Assembly (NCBI GenBank): GCA_035540635.1
Contig: DATLGH010000006.1
Coordinates: 17,337-81,336, forward strand
DNA: 64,000 nucleotides
Reading direction: 5' to 3'
From: Egibacteraceae bacterium
GTDB taxonomy: Bacteria; Actinomycetota; Nitriliruptoria; Euzebyales; Egibacteraceae
Part shown: positions 18,608 through 26,815 of the stretch, piece by piece
How the letters are laid out: each line of letters opens with the position of its first letter
How positions within the stretch are numbered: position 1 is the first letter of the stretch
Notes under the pieces: model-generated
Database searches by the model: none
Told to the model about the DNA's origin: nothing
The model's input: only the letters and a program-made list of their open reading frames with translations
Position numbers and translations under genes: made by a program

Positions 18608-19614
18608 GTCCGCTCCTCCAAGGTCGCCGCCGGCCGCCGGCCGCCTGTCGAGGTGGCGGCCTCCTCGGCGGGGTGACCGGTCAGGGCCAGGAACACCTCG
18701 TCGAGGGTCGGCTGCCCGAGCGCGAAGTCGGTGACCGTCACGCCACGGCGCACGAGCTCCGCGAGCGCACCCGCCACCGCTTCCACGTCGGCGACCGTGG
18801 CCGACAGCGCGACCGGGTCCACCTCGCGCTGCACCGGAACCCCCAGCGCGACGGCGAGCAGCCGCTCGGCCTCCGGCCGCTGACCGGCGTCGCCCAGACG
18901 CACCCGCAACGACCCGGCGCCGACCTCCGCCTTGAGCTCACCGCTCGTCCCCTCGGCGATGACGTGCCCGTGGTCGATCACCGCGATGCGGTCTGCGAGG
19001 TGGTCGGCCTCGTCGAGGTACTGCGTGGTGAGCAGCACCGTCGTGCCCTCGGCGACGAGGGCCCGCACGATCTCCCACACCTGGTTGCGGCTGCGCGGGT
19101 CGAGGCCGGTGGTCGGCTCGTCGAGGAACATGAGCTCGGGGGTGACGACGATGCTCGCGGCGATGTCGAGGCGCCGGCGCATGCCACCCGAGTAGGTCTT
19201 CACCTGACGGTCGGCCGCTTCGGAGAGCGAGAAGGCGTCGAGCAGCTCGGCGGCCCGCTCCCTCGCCTGCGCCCGCGAGTGGCCGAGCAGCCGGGCGAGC
19301 AGCACGAGGTTCTCCGCGCCGGTGAGGTCCTCGTCGACCGATGCGAACTGCCCCGTCAGGCTCACCCGGCTCCGCACCGCGTCGGCTTCCCCGACGATGT
19401 CGTACCCGAGGACGCGTGCCGTTCCCGCGTCCGGCGTGAGCAGGGTGGCGAGCATTCGGATCGTCGTCGTCTTTCCCGCGCCGTTGGGCCCGAGGAACCC
19501 GTACACGCCACCGGCGCGGACGGCCAGGTCCACGCCGTCGACCGCCCGCACTGTCCCGAAGCCCTTCACGAGCCCTGACGCCTCGATGGCCAGGTCCGTC
19601 GTCGCGCCCACCAC
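18604..19614 (-). CDS. ABC transporter ATP-binding protein (DrrA family)
   Basis: Cytoplasmic ATPase of 336 aa that powers the coupled permease. Walker A ([10 protein letters not shown]), Q-loop region ([14 protein letters not shown]), signature ([14 protein letters not shown]), Walker B ([16 protein letters not shown]) and H-loop (TTQYLDEAD) are all intact. The C-terminal ~100 residues carry the DrrA extension that ends in a [14 protein letters not shown] motif. The start is GTG-GTG with AGGAGG 6-9 nt upstream. DrrAB systems export lipophilic drugs or lipids; the role here is unknown. Confidence 0.93.
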   Translation of the reverse strand: MVGATTDLAIEASGLVKGFGTVRAVDGVDLAVRAGGVYGFLGPNGAGKTTTIRMLATLLTPDAGTARVLGYDIVGEADAVRSRVSLTGQFASVDEDLTGAENLVLLARLLGHSRAQARERAAELLDAFSLSEAADRQVKTYSGGMRRRLDIAASIVVTPELMFLDEPTTGLDPRSRNQVWEIVRALVAEGTTVLLTTQYLDEADHLADRIAVIDHGHVIAEGTSGELKAEVGAGSLRVRLGDAGQRPEAERLLAVALGVPVQREVDPVALSATVADVEAVAGALAELVRRGVTVTDFALGQPTLDEVFLALTGHPAEEAATSTGGRRPAATLEERT

Positions 19615-19714
19615 GCTTCCTCCTTGCCGCCTGTGTTCCCCCGCGCGGTTCCCCCCGGGGCATCGTAGTCCACCGGCCGGCGCTTCACGGGGGGTGCCCG
19701 TCGGGCGCTCGGCC

Positions 19715-21190
19715 CTACGTGGCGGCGGCGCGCAGCGCGCGCTTGTCGACCTTGCCGGTGGCGTTTCGGGGCAGCGCGTCGACGCAGAGGATGCGGCGGG
19801 GGACGGCGTGGACGCCGACGCGCTCGGCGACGAGCCGCCGCAAGGCGTTCAGGTCGAGGGCGGCGGCGAGCCCGGGGACGACTGCGGCGCCGACCGCCTC
19901 ACCGCCGAGCACGTCGGGGACGGGGAACACCGCCGCGTCGTCCACGCCCGGTGCGGTGCACAGGACCCGCTCGACCTCACGGCTCGACACGTTGGCGCCG
20001 CCGCGCAGGATGAGGTCCTTCGTGCGGTCGGTGATCCGCACGGTCCCGTCCGCCGCGACCGTGCCGAGGTCGCCGGTCGGTAGCCACCCTTCGCGCAGGG
20101 CGCCACCGGGCGCGTCGAGGGTGCCGCCGGTCACCGTCGGGCCCGCGACCTCGAGCTCGCCGGTCACCCCGGGGGGCAGCGGGCCGCCGGCGCCGCGGGC
20201 GCGGACGCGCAGCCCGGCGAGCGGCCGGCCGACCGTGCCGGGTGGCGCCGGGCGGGCGGGGTCGTAGCGCAGGGCAGTGACCGGTCCGTGCGCCTCCGTG
20301 AGGCCCCACACGTCGTACAGCGCGACGCGGGGGTGGCGGGCGGCCAGGGTCCGCGCCGTCGCGGGGGGCATCGGGGCGCCACCGTGCACAAGCGTCCGCC
20401 AGGTCGGGACGTCGACCGGGTCCTCGCGGGCGAGGAGGGTGAGCCATGCCGGCACGGCGTCGAGCAGGGTGATGCGGTGGGCGGCCATCCGCGCGAGTGC
20501 CCCGGCCGGGCGCGTGTCCGCCGGCAGGACGTTGCACCCGCCGACGAGGATAATGGTCATGGTCTGGGTGGACAGGACGCCGATGTAGGTGAGCGGCATG
20601 ACGACGAGGCTGCGCTCGCCTTCGCCGAGGGTGAGCAGCTCGAGGTAGGCGCGTCCGACGTGGAGGAGGCCGCGGCTGGTGAGCCGGACGATCGTCGGGT
20701 GCCCGGTGGTGCCCGACGTCGCCACAAGCGCCACCGCCCGGTCGGGGTCGGCGGGCACCGCCGGCAGGTCACCGGGCCGGGCGCTGCCGTCGAGGGGTAG
20801 GGCGACCCGGGCCGGGGCGGGCGCGGCGTCGCCGGCGGCGGCACGCAGCCGGTCGGCGTGGGCGTCGTCGGCCACGCAGAGGGCCGGTCCGGCTCGCGCG
20901 AGGAGGGCGGCCCAGCGCGGGGGCGGCAGGCTCGCGGGCAGCAGGAGCGCCGTGACCCCGATGCGGGCGCACGCGAACGGCGCGGCGTAGAGCGGGGCGT
21001 CGGCGGAAAGGGCGAACGCCACCCGGTCGCCGGGTCGCGCACCGGCGGCGAGCAGCCCCCCGGCCGCTGCGCTCACCGCGGCGTCGAGCTCGGCGTAGGT
21101 CAGCGACCCGGCAGGGCTCTCGACCGCGGGCCGGTCCGGCCAGCGGGCCGCCGCCGCGCGCAGCAGCGCGTCGAGCGACCCTTCGCCCAC
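19715..21190 (-). CDS. acyl-CoA synthetase (AMP-forming ligase), BioY neighbour
   Basis: Class I adenylate-forming enzyme of about 491 aa. It has the P-loop [15 protein letters not shown], the adenine motif [13 protein letters not shown], the hinge [14 protein letters not shown] and [14 protein letters not shown], and the C-terminal lysine motif [13 protein letters not shown]. It activates a carboxylate through an acyl-adenylate and transfers it to CoA. The start is uncertain; the GTG at 21190 is the first plausible one after the bioY stop, 11 bp away, without a clear Shine-Dalgarno. Linkage to bioY hints at pimelate or another biotin-related acid, but ordinary fatty acids are equally possible. 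Confidence 0.82.
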   Translation of the reverse strand: MGEGSLDALLRAAAARWPDRPAVESPAGSLTYAELDAAVSAAAGGLLAAGARPGDRVAFALSADAPLYAAPFACARIGVTALLLPASLPPPRWAALLARAGPALCVADDAHADRLRAAAGDAAPAPARVALPLDGSARPGDLPAVPADPDRAVALVATSGTTGHPTIVRLTSRGLLHVGRAYLELLTLGEGERSLVVMPLTYIGVLSTQTMTIILVGGCNVLPADTRPAGALARMAAHRITLLDAVPAWLTLLAREDPVDVPTWRTLVHGGAPMPPATARTLAARHPRVALYDVWGLTEAHGPVTALRYDPARPAPPGTVGRPLAGLRVRARGAGGPLPPGVTGELEVAGPTVTGGTLDAPGGALREGWLPTGDLGTVAADGTVRITDRTKDLILRGGANVSSREVERVLCTAPGVDDAAVFPVPDVLGGEAVGAAVVPGLAAALDLNALRRLVAERVGVHAVPRRILCVDALPRNATGKVDKRALRAAAT

Positions 21191-21201
21191 GGCACCGGGC
21201 G

Positions 21202-21795
21202 TCAGGCGCGGTCGCCGGCGAGGCGCCAGGCAGCCGGCAGGGCGAGCGCGGCCGCGACCGCCTTCAGGGCGTCGCCGACGAGGAACGGGGCGACTCCGAG
21301 CCCCAAGGCCTCGACGACGCCGTACCCGCCGACGAAGGCGAGCCATGGGACGCCGAGTGCGTAGATCACGAGGGAGCCGAGGGCGAATGTCGCCGCCATG
21401 CCGAGCGGGCCCCGGTCCCACCCCCGCCTTGCGCAGGCGCCGACGACCGTCGCGGCCACGACGAACCCGACGAGGTAGCCCCCCGACGGTCCGACGAGGT
21501 AGGACACCCCGCCGGTCCAGCCGGAGAAAACCGGTAGGCCGACCGCCCCCAGCAGCAGGTAGGTGGCCTGTCCCGCGGCCGCGCGCGCCGGACCGAGCGC
21601 CGCGGCGGTCAGCAGGACGGCGAACGTTCCGCCCGTGATCGGCACGGGGGAGAACCCCAGCGGGATCCGCAGCTGCGAGGCGGCGGCGGTGAGCAGGGCA
21701 GCCCCGAGGACGAAGGCGACGTCGCGCGCGAGCGTCCGCGGGAAGACGTCGGCGAGGACCGGGCGGGAACCGGCGACCGGTGCAAAGGCGGACAC
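21202..21795 (-). CDS. bioY: biotin transporter substrate-binding subunit BioY
   Basis: S-component of an ECF-type vitamin transporter, 197 aa, about six membrane helices. The family signature is clear: PVPITGGTFAVLLTAA, GAVGLPVFSG and GGVSYLVGPSGGYLVGF. BioY can work alone or with the BioMN energy module, which is not encoded here. The GTG start at 21795 has CAGGAG about 7 nt upstream. It is first in a probable two-gene transcript with an acyl-CoA ligase. A TAGGCT hexamer lies 44 bp upstream. No BirA/BioR operator was recognised. Confidence 0.93.
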   Translation of the reverse strand: MSAFAPVAGSRPVLADVFPRTLARDVAFVLGAALLTAAASQLRIPLGFSPVPITGGTFAVLLTAAALGPARAAAGQATYLLLGAVGLPVFSGWTGGVSYLVGPSGGYLVGFVVAATVVGACARRGWDRGPLGMAATFALGSLVIYALGVPWLAFVGGYGVVEALGLGVAPFLVGDALKAVAAALALPAAWRLAGDRA

Positions 21796-21838
21796 GGCGT
21801 TCTCCTGCGGCTGCGAGAGGTCGGGCGGGCTTGGTCGC

Positions 21839-21844
21839 AGCCTA
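21839..21844 (-). promoter_or_regulatory. candidate -10 element for bioY
   Basis: TAGGCT (minus strand, 21844-21839) lies 43 nt before the bioY GTG, giving a leader of ~35 nt that includes the Shine-Dalgarno. No clear -35. Confidence 0.3.
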
Positions 21845-21942
21845 GAGCAGCGGCGGGGCGGGCGCCCATGGCATCATGCGGTGCGAGCCCCCGCGCGCCC
21901 CCGGGGCGCCCGCACCGTTGCCCCCTGCCAGTGAGCTGACGC

Positions 21943-22428
21943 ATGAAGGTCCTCCTCGTCTCGACCAACCCCCGCCTGTCCCTGCAGGTCACCACCGCCG
22001 TGCTCGGTGAGCCCGACGTCGAGGTCCTCGAGGTGCGCACCCCGCAACGGGTGCTGCAGCAGCTCGACGACGAAGGCGGGTTCGGTCTGGTCATAGCCGA
22101 CGCGGACACCGCGCCGACCGGCGGCTTCGCGCTGGTCCGGGAGGTGAAGGCGCGCGCGCAGATGGGCGCCGAGATGCCGCCGGTCATCCTCCTGCTCGCG
22201 CGGGAGGCCGACAAGTACCTCGCGAAGTGGTCGCAGGCGGATGCCTTCATCCTCAAGCCACCCGACCCGTTCGACCTCGCGGAGGTGGTCCGGGCGCTGC
22301 GTGACGGCAGGCCGGTGCCGGCGCTGCCCCGCGTCGGGGTCCCCCGGGGGCCGATGCCCGCGGACGTCACCGAGGCACTCGGCGGCGTTAACGTTGCCGG
22401 CGGCACGGTCGTGAGCAGCGGGCCGTGA
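21943..22428 (+). CDS. receiver-like (pseudo-response-regulator) protein coupled to trpD
   Basis: Protein of 161 aa made of one CheY-like fold (residues ~1-122) and a short Pro/Gly tail; there is no output domain. The phosphoacceptor-type Asp53 (LVIADAD) and the conserved Lys (AFILKPPDP) are present. The acidic pair after the first strand is replaced by Ser-Thr-Asn (LLVSTNPR), so Mg2+ binding and phosphorylation may be lost. The stop overlaps the trpD GTG start (GTGA), so the two proteins are made together. The role is unknown. Confidence 0.75.
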   Translation: MKVLLVSTNPRLSLQVTTAVLGEPDVEVLEVRTPQRVLQQLDDEGGFGLVIADADTAPTGGFALVREVKARAQMGAEMPPVILLLAREADKYLAKWSQADAFILKPPDPFDLAEVVRALRDGRPVPALPRVGVPRGPMPADVTEALGGVNVAGGTVVSSGP

Positions 22429-23474
22429 CCTCCCGATCCGGCCAGCGCTGGCCGGACCTGCTCATGCGCCTCGTCGCGGGCGAGGACCTCGACGACGCGA
22501 CGACCGCGGACGCTATGACGGCCATCATGGAAGGCGAGACGACGCCGGTCCAGGTCGCGGGGTTCCTCATGGCGCTGCGTGCGAAGGGCGAGACCGCCGA
22601 GGAGATCGCCGGACTCGTGCGGGCCATGCGGCGCTACGCCCTTCCCGTGCGGGTGGAGGGCCCGCTCGTCGACACGTGCGGCACCGGGGGCGACCGGGCC
22701 GGCACGTTCAACGTGTCGACGCTCGCTGCGCTCGTGGCCGCCGGTGCCGGTGCGGCCGTGGCGAAGCACGGCAACCGGGCTGCGAGCGGGCGCTGCGGCT
22801 CCGCCGACCTGCTCGAGGCGTGGGGGGTCGTCATCGACCTGCCGCCGGCGGGCGTCGAGGTGTGCATCCGCGAGGTGGGAATCGGCTTCTGCTTCGCGCC
22901 GACCTTCCACCCGGCGATGCGCCACGTCATGCCCGCGCGCCGCGAGCTCGGCGTGCCGACGGTCTTCAACTTCCTCGGCCCGCTCACCAACCCCGCCGGC
23001 GCGCGCCACCAGACCATCGGCGTGAGCAACCCGGTCATGGCGCCGCGGATCGCGGGGGTCCTCGCCCGGCTCGACGCCGCCCACGCCCTCGTCTTCCACG
23101 GCTCGGACGGCCTCGACGAGCTCACCACAACCGGACCGTCGACGGTGTGGGAGGTCCGCGGTGGCGAGGTCGCCGAGTGGACCTTCGACCCGGCCGAGCT
23201 CGGCATCGCCCCCGCCACGGTGGCTGACCTGCGCGGCGGCGACGTCGACGACAACCGGCGCATCGCCGAGTCGGTGCTCGCGGGCGACCCGGGTCCCCCC
23301 CGCGACATCGTCGTGCTCGGCGCTGCGGCCGCGCTCGTGGCCGCCGACCGGGTCGACGAGTGGGCGGCGGGCCTCGACGCGGCAGCCGCCTCGATCGACT
23401 CGGGGGCCGCAGCGGGGGTCCTCGACGCCTGGGTCCGCGTCTCCCGCGAACAGGCGGCGCGGCCCTGCGGTTGA
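22425..23474 (+). CDS. trpD: anthranilate phosphoribosyltransferase TrpD
   Basis: Joins anthranilate and PRPP in tryptophan synthesis. It has 349 aa. The PRPP-binding glycine motif DTCGTGGDRAGTFNVST, the anthranilate-site KHGNRAASGRCGSAD and the GPLTNPAGARHQTIGV motif are all intact. The start is a GTG overlapping the previous stop by 4 bp. No other trp genes are adjacent. Confidence 0.97.
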   Translation: MTSRSGQRWPDLLMRLVAGEDLDDATTADAMTAIMEGETTPVQVAGFLMALRAKGETAEEIAGLVRAMRRYALPVRVEGPLVDTCGTGGDRAGTFNVSTLAALVAAGAGAAVAKHGNRAASGRCGSADLLEAWGVVIDLPPAGVEVCIREVGIGFCFAPTFHPAMRHVMPARRELGVPTVFNFLGPLTNPAGARHQTIGVSNPVMAPRIAGVLARLDAAHALVFHGSDGLDELTTTGPSTVWEVRGGEVAEWTFDPAELGIAPATVADLRGGDVDDNRRIAESVLAGDPGPPRDIVVLGAAAALVAADRVDEWAAGLDAAAASIDSGAAAGVLDAWVRVSREQAARPCG

Positions 23475-23499
23475 CGCGGACCACCTCCGCCGGACCCGG

Positions 23500-23640
23500 G
23501 CACATGGGCCTCTGACGCCCGCTGCTCGCCTCCCGGACGGCGTCCTGGACGGCTTCGCGGGTCGTGCGTGGGCTGGACGTGGCCCCTCAGGCTGCCGGCG
23601 TCGGCGAGCTCGGCCAGGGCGGCGAGGTGCGCGACGTCGG
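23500..23640 (-). pseudogene. frameshifted 3' fragment resembling a zinc-type (MDR) oxidoreductase
   Basis: The ~310 bp between trpD and the next gene hold no intact gene. On the minus strand, codons with strong G/C third positions read PDVAHLAALAELADAGSLRG in one frame. The coding signature then moves to another frame (TTREAVQDAVREASSGRQR). Together they resemble the C-terminal end of quinone-oxidoreductase/zinc-alcohol-dehydrogenase proteins (LAELADAG-LRP-V ... EAAEAHR...GHARGK). Sequence upstream of ~23645 loses the coding signature. Similarity was judged by eye, so it is tentative. Confidence 0.35.
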
Positions 23641-23783
23641 GGCGGGGAACGCCGTGACCCAGGGCAAGGGATGAGCCGTGGAGTGACCCCACGTCGGGGG
23701 ACTGGCCGTCCCGGCATGGCTGAGGGGCGCCGGCTCCGGGTACTCCTTGGGAGATGAACGAGCGCCGACCCGAGGAGACGAGC

Positions 23784-24518
23784 ATGGCCAGCGGCCGGAG
23801 CGGCCACTCCGCGTGGCAGCGCGCCGTGTGCGGGCCGGCAAGGACGGTCTGGCTCGGCTGGGCGGTCGGGTTCACGGTCATCGCCGCGGGCGTGGTCGCG
23901 CTGGCGCCTTACGCCCTCGGGCACCTGTCCGACGTGCGCGTCGGGCTCGTCGGCAACGGCGGCGCGACGGGGCCGGCGACTGCCGCGCTCAGCAGCTCAC
24001 CGGACACGGGACGGGACGAGGCGGCGCTGACGGCTATACCCGCAGGCCGCACGGGCCTTGCGTTCCTCAACCTCGACGACCCGCTCGAGCGTGCGGTGTC
24101 GGCGCTCGGCCCCCCCGACGCCCGGGTACCCGACATGAACGCCGCGTTCGCCTACACGTGGGATCTGGCGCCGGGCGTCGAGCTCGTCGTCACCGCGGAC
24201 GACCATGGCATCCTGGGTCTCGCCGCCCGGGTGCCCGCCGATGGGCCGGTGCGGATCGCCGCGCACGCCGGGGTCGTCATCGGCGAGTCGACCCCCGCCG
24301 ACATCGTGCGTCTCTGGGGTCAGGACCACGAGGTCGCACGCCATCCGGGCGAGGACTTCGTGCTGCGCTACATCGAGTGCGTCGGGGCCTACCCCGTCGT
24401 CGTCAAGTTCGAGCAGGGGAACGATCCCGCCGAGGTGCGCTGGGACGAACCGGTCACCGGGGTGTTCCTCGCCTACGCCGACGCCGAACCGGGCACGGCG
24501 GGCTGCCCGGTCGCCTGA
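23784..24518 (+). CDS. hypothetical secreted or membrane-anchored protein
   Basis: Unrecognised, 244 aa. A short basic N-terminus and one hydrophobic helix (residues ~20-45, GWAVGFTVIAAGVVALAPYAL) precede an extracytoplasmic domain with two cysteines (IECVGAY and the C-terminal AGCPVA), which could form a disulfide. The domain is alpha/beta with no motif I can name. The ATG at 23784 is preferred over the ATG at 23754 because GAGGAG lies 6 nt before it. Confidence 0.7.
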   Translation: MASGRSGHSAWQRAVCGPARTVWLGWAVGFTVIAAGVVALAPYALGHLSDVRVGLVGNGGATGPATAALSSSPDTGRDEAALTAIPAGRTGLAFLNLDDPLERAVSALGPPDARVPDMNAAFAYTWDLAPGVELVVTADDHGILGLAARVPADGPVRIAAHAGVVIGESTPADIVRLWGQDHEVARHPGEDFVLRYIECVGAYPVVVKFEQGNDPAEVRWDEPVTGVFLAYADAEPGTAGCPVA

Positions 24519-24624
24519 CCAGGCCGCGCCCGCTGCCCCTGCGCCACACGGCCTCGGCGTCGGCGAACCCCACGCCCCACAGACGCTCGAGGTCGCTCGT
24601 GGAGTAGGCCCGGGATGCGACCAT
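24454..24624 (-). CDS. possible small ORF of 56 codons between the nuclease and the secreted protein
   Basis: Reads MVASRAYSTSDLERLWGVG from an ATG at 24624, with strong G/C third-position bias for the first ~35 codons. The same frame is open back to the stop of the upstream nuclease gene. No Shine-Dalgarno is visible, and the last ~20 codons overlap the convergent secreted-protein gene. It could be a real small protein, a decayed extension of the nuclease gene, or chance. I do not recognise it. Confidence 0.25.
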   Translation of the reverse strand: MVASRAYSTSDLERLWGVGFADAEAVWRRGSGRGLVRRPGSPPCPVRRRRRRGTPR

Positions 24625-24675
24625 CGTGTGCGTGGCGGTGACGTCGGAGACCTTCGCGATCCGCCGTCGCCCACG

Positions 24676-26418
24676 TCAGCGCCGCGTGCGCTTGGCGGCG
24701 AGCTCGGCGTGCGCGCGACCCGTCGTGCGCAGGCTCGCGGCGAGGCGCTGCGACTCCTGCGCCAGGACGCGCCCGCCGGCGACGAGACTCGTGAGCTCCC
24801 CTTCGCAGTGGTGCAGCACCACGCCGCGGCCGTGGAGCCAGCCGGCGACGAGGCTGATCTCCTCGGCGTCGTCGGCGGCGACGTGTGCCGATGCGTCGCC
24901 CGGGCGCGGAGCGGCGGCGCGCAGCCGGGCGACCGCCGCCTCGACCTCGCACGGAACCGTGACGGTGCTCGCGACGAGGCGTCCGTGGCGCACGAGGACG
25001 ACCTCCCGTCCCCCCGCATCTCGGGCGGGCCGTGAGGCGGCGAGCTCGGCAGGGGCGGCGACCCCGGCGAGCTGGCGGGTCCGCCGGAGGGCCGCCACGA
25101 GCGCGGCGAGACGGTCGCGCGCGGCCGCGGCCTCCTCGTAGCGCGCCTGCGCCGCGAGACGGCGCAGGCGCGCGGCGAGCTGGTCGAGCACCGGCGCGGG
25201 GTCCGCGGTGAGCGCCGCGGTCACCGCGGCGACCGCCGGTGCGTAGCCGTCAGGACCGACGCGGCCGTCACAGGGCGCCAGGCAGCGGCCCATCTCCGCG
25301 AGCGCGCAGGCGGTGAAGCGCGTGCGGGGCCCGATCCGCGCGCTGCAGCGACGCAGGGGCACGGCGTCGTGCAGCGCCTCGACGACGCGATCGGCGACGC
25401 GTCGCGACCCGAGCGGCCCGAGATAGGTCGCGCCGTCGTCGCGTGGTGCACGCACGATCGACAACCGGGGGAACCGCTCGATGGTGAGCTTCAGCCACAC
25501 CCCGCGACGTGGGTGCTTCGAGCGACGGTTGTACCGGGGACGGTGCGCAGCGATGAGCCGCACCTCCCGCACCGCGGCCTCGAGCGGCGTCGGGGTCACT
25601 CGGTGGTCGATCGCCGCGGTCTCTCGCAGCAGGTCGGCGATCTTGCGCCGCTCGTCCCCGCCGAAGTAGCTGCGCACCCGGGCGCGCAGGTCGGTCGCCT
25701 TGCCGACGTAGAGCGCCTCCCCCGTCGCCGAACGGAAGGTGTAGACGCCGGGGGACCGCGGCAGCCCGTCGGCCAGCCCCTTGCGCGCCCGGTACAGCGG
25801 AGCGTTGCGTACCCGCACGAACTCGACGAGGTCCTCGGCGGTCACGACACCGAACGAACCGGCGCGCTCGAGGAGGCCGTGGAGCACCTCGACCGTTGCG
25901 CGCGCGTCGGCGAGGGCCCGGTGCACCGGCAGCGTCCGGCAGCGAAAGAAGCCGGCCAGGGTCGCGAGCCTGCAGTCGCGGACCTCGTCGCGCACGAGCC
26001 GGCGCGCGAGGGCCGCGGTGCACACAACCGGATGCTCGAGGCGCGGGTAGCCGAGCCGGACGAGATTGGCGTTCAGGAACCCCGTGTCGAAGCGGGCGTT
26101 GTGCGCCACGAGCATGGCCCCGCGGCTGAACTCGACGAACGACGGCAGCACCGCCTCAATGGGGGGGAAGGCGGCCACCATGGCGTCGGTGATGCCGGTG
26201 AGCGCACTGATCCCGCGGGGGATGGCCACGCAGGGGTTGACGAGCGTGGCGAGCTCGCCGAGCACCTCCCCGCCACGGACCTTCACGGCCCCTACCTCCG
26301 TGATCCGGCTGTCGTTGGGCGAGCCCCCGGTGGTCTCGAGGTCGACCACGACGAAGGTCACCGCATGCAGCGGTGTGGCGAGGTCGTCGAGGCGGGGCTG
26401 AAAGGCAGGGGCGCGCAT
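24676..26418 (-). CDS. DnaQ-like exonuclease fused to UvrC/Cho-type GIY-YIG nuclease
   Basis: Protein of 580 aa with two nuclease modules. Residues ~20-190 form a DEDDh 3'-5' exonuclease: VVVDLETTGG (DxE), VAHNARFDTGFL and HRALADARATVEV. Residues ~215-300 form a GIY-YIG domain: PGVYTFRSATGEALYVGKAT, Arg in RARVRSYF, and a distal Glu (PLEAAVREVRLI). The remainder resembles the middle of UvrC (CSARIG...CLAPCDG, YEEAAAARDRL), without the UvrC RNase-H-like and HhH modules. A Cho-like role in nucleotide excision repair is the best guess. A perfect SOS box lies just upstream, so damage induction through LexA is likely. Confidence 0.92.
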   Translation of the reverse strand: MRAPAFQPRLDDLATPLHAVTFVVVDLETTGGSPNDSRITEVGAVKVRGGEVLGELATLVNPCVAIPRGISALTGITDAMVAAFPPIEAVLPSFVEFSRGAMLVAHNARFDTGFLNANLVRLGYPRLEHPVVCTAALARRLVRDEVRDCRLATLAGFFRCRTLPVHRALADARATVEVLHGLLERAGSFGVVTAEDLVEFVRVRNAPLYRARKGLADGLPRSPGVYTFRSATGEALYVGKATDLRARVRSYFGGDERRKIADLLRETAAIDHRVTPTPLEAAVREVRLIAAHRPRYNRRSKHPRRGVWLKLTIERFPRLSIVRAPRDDGATYLGPLGSRRVADRVVEALHDAVPLRRCSARIGPRTRFTACALAEMGRCLAPCDGRVGPDGYAPAVAAVTAALTADPAPVLDQLAARLRRLAAQARYEEAAAARDRLAALVAALRRTRQLAGVAAPAELAASRPARDAGGREVVLVRHGRLVASTVTVPCEVEAAVARLRAAAPRPGDASAHVAADDAEEISLVAGWLHGRGVVLHHCEGELTSLVAGGRVLAQESQRLAASLRTTGRAHAELAAKRTRR

Positions 26419-26426
26419 CGCCCGGG

Positions 26427-26432
26427 AGCATA
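26427..26432 (-). promoter_or_regulatory. -10 element TATGCT of the DnaQ/GIY-YIG nuclease gene
   Basis: TATGCT (minus strand, 26432-26427) ends 8 nt before the ATG at 26418, with no ribosome-binding site. This indicates a leaderless mRNA. It directly abuts the SOS box. Confidence 0.55.
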
Positions 26433-26433
26433 C

Positions 26434-26449
26434 TCGAACCTGCGTTCGA
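26434..26449. promoter_or_regulatory. LexA operator (SOS box)
   Basis: TCGAACCTGCGTTCGA is a perfect 6+4+6 palindrome that matches the actinobacterial SOS-box form TCGAAC-N4-GTTCGA. It sits one base upstream of the -10 of the DNA-repair nuclease gene, where bound LexA would block RNA polymerase. Confidence 0.85.
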
Positions 26450-26469
26450 TTAGGCGGAACGCCTGCGTT

Positions 26470-26727
26470 TCAGGCGGCGGTGTCCCGGCGCCGCTCCCGG
26501 CGTTCGCGGCGGAAGATGCGCCGCCGCTGCGTCTCCGTCGTGCCCCCCCACACGCCGAACACCTCGCGGGTCGCCATGGCCTGCGCCAGGCATGGCTCAC
26601 GGACCGCGCAGGTCGCGCAGACAGAAAGGGCGAACTCCACCGCCTGTGGCTCGACGCAGAAGAAGACCTCGGCGTCGCGCTCGCGGCAGGCGGCGCGTTC
26701 CTGCCAGCTGCGATCGGGCATGCTCAT
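26470..26727 (-). CDS. WhiB-family Fe-S transcription factor
   Basis: Small (85 aa) Wbl protein. It has four cluster cysteines: AACRERD, then FFCVEPQ... CATCAVREPC. The turn motif GVWGGTTETQRR and a basic C-terminal tail (RRRIFRRERRERRR) for DNA contact follow. Wbl proteins bind [4Fe-4S] and usually act with the principal sigma factor. The ATG at 26727 starts MSMPDRSWQERAAC. There is no Shine-Dalgarno, and an ECF-type promoter match ends 9 nt upstream, so the mRNA may be leaderless. Which Wbl class (WhiB1-7) it is cannot be fixed here. Confidence 0.93.
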   Translation of the reverse strand: MSMPDRSWQERAACRERDAEVFFCVEPQAVEFALSVCATCAVREPCLAQAMATREVFGVWGGTTETQRRRIFRRERRERRRDTAA

Positions 26728-26736
26728 CGGCAGGTC

Positions 26737-26762
26737 AACGGAAAACGCATCCGGCGGGTTCC
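26737..26762 (-). promoter_or_regulatory. possible ECF-sigma (SigR/SigH-like) promoter for whiB
   Basis: On the minus strand GGAAC (26762-26758), an 18-nt spacer and GTT (26739-26737) fit the thiol-stress sigma consensus GGAA(T/C)-N18-GTT. GTT ends 9 nt before the whiB ATG. It is a short motif, so chance cannot be excluded. Confidence 0.35.
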
Positions 26763-26815
26763 CCGACGGCAGCCGAGCCTGCGGTCGCGCACCATCCGAT
26801 GTCGAGGAGACGAGC

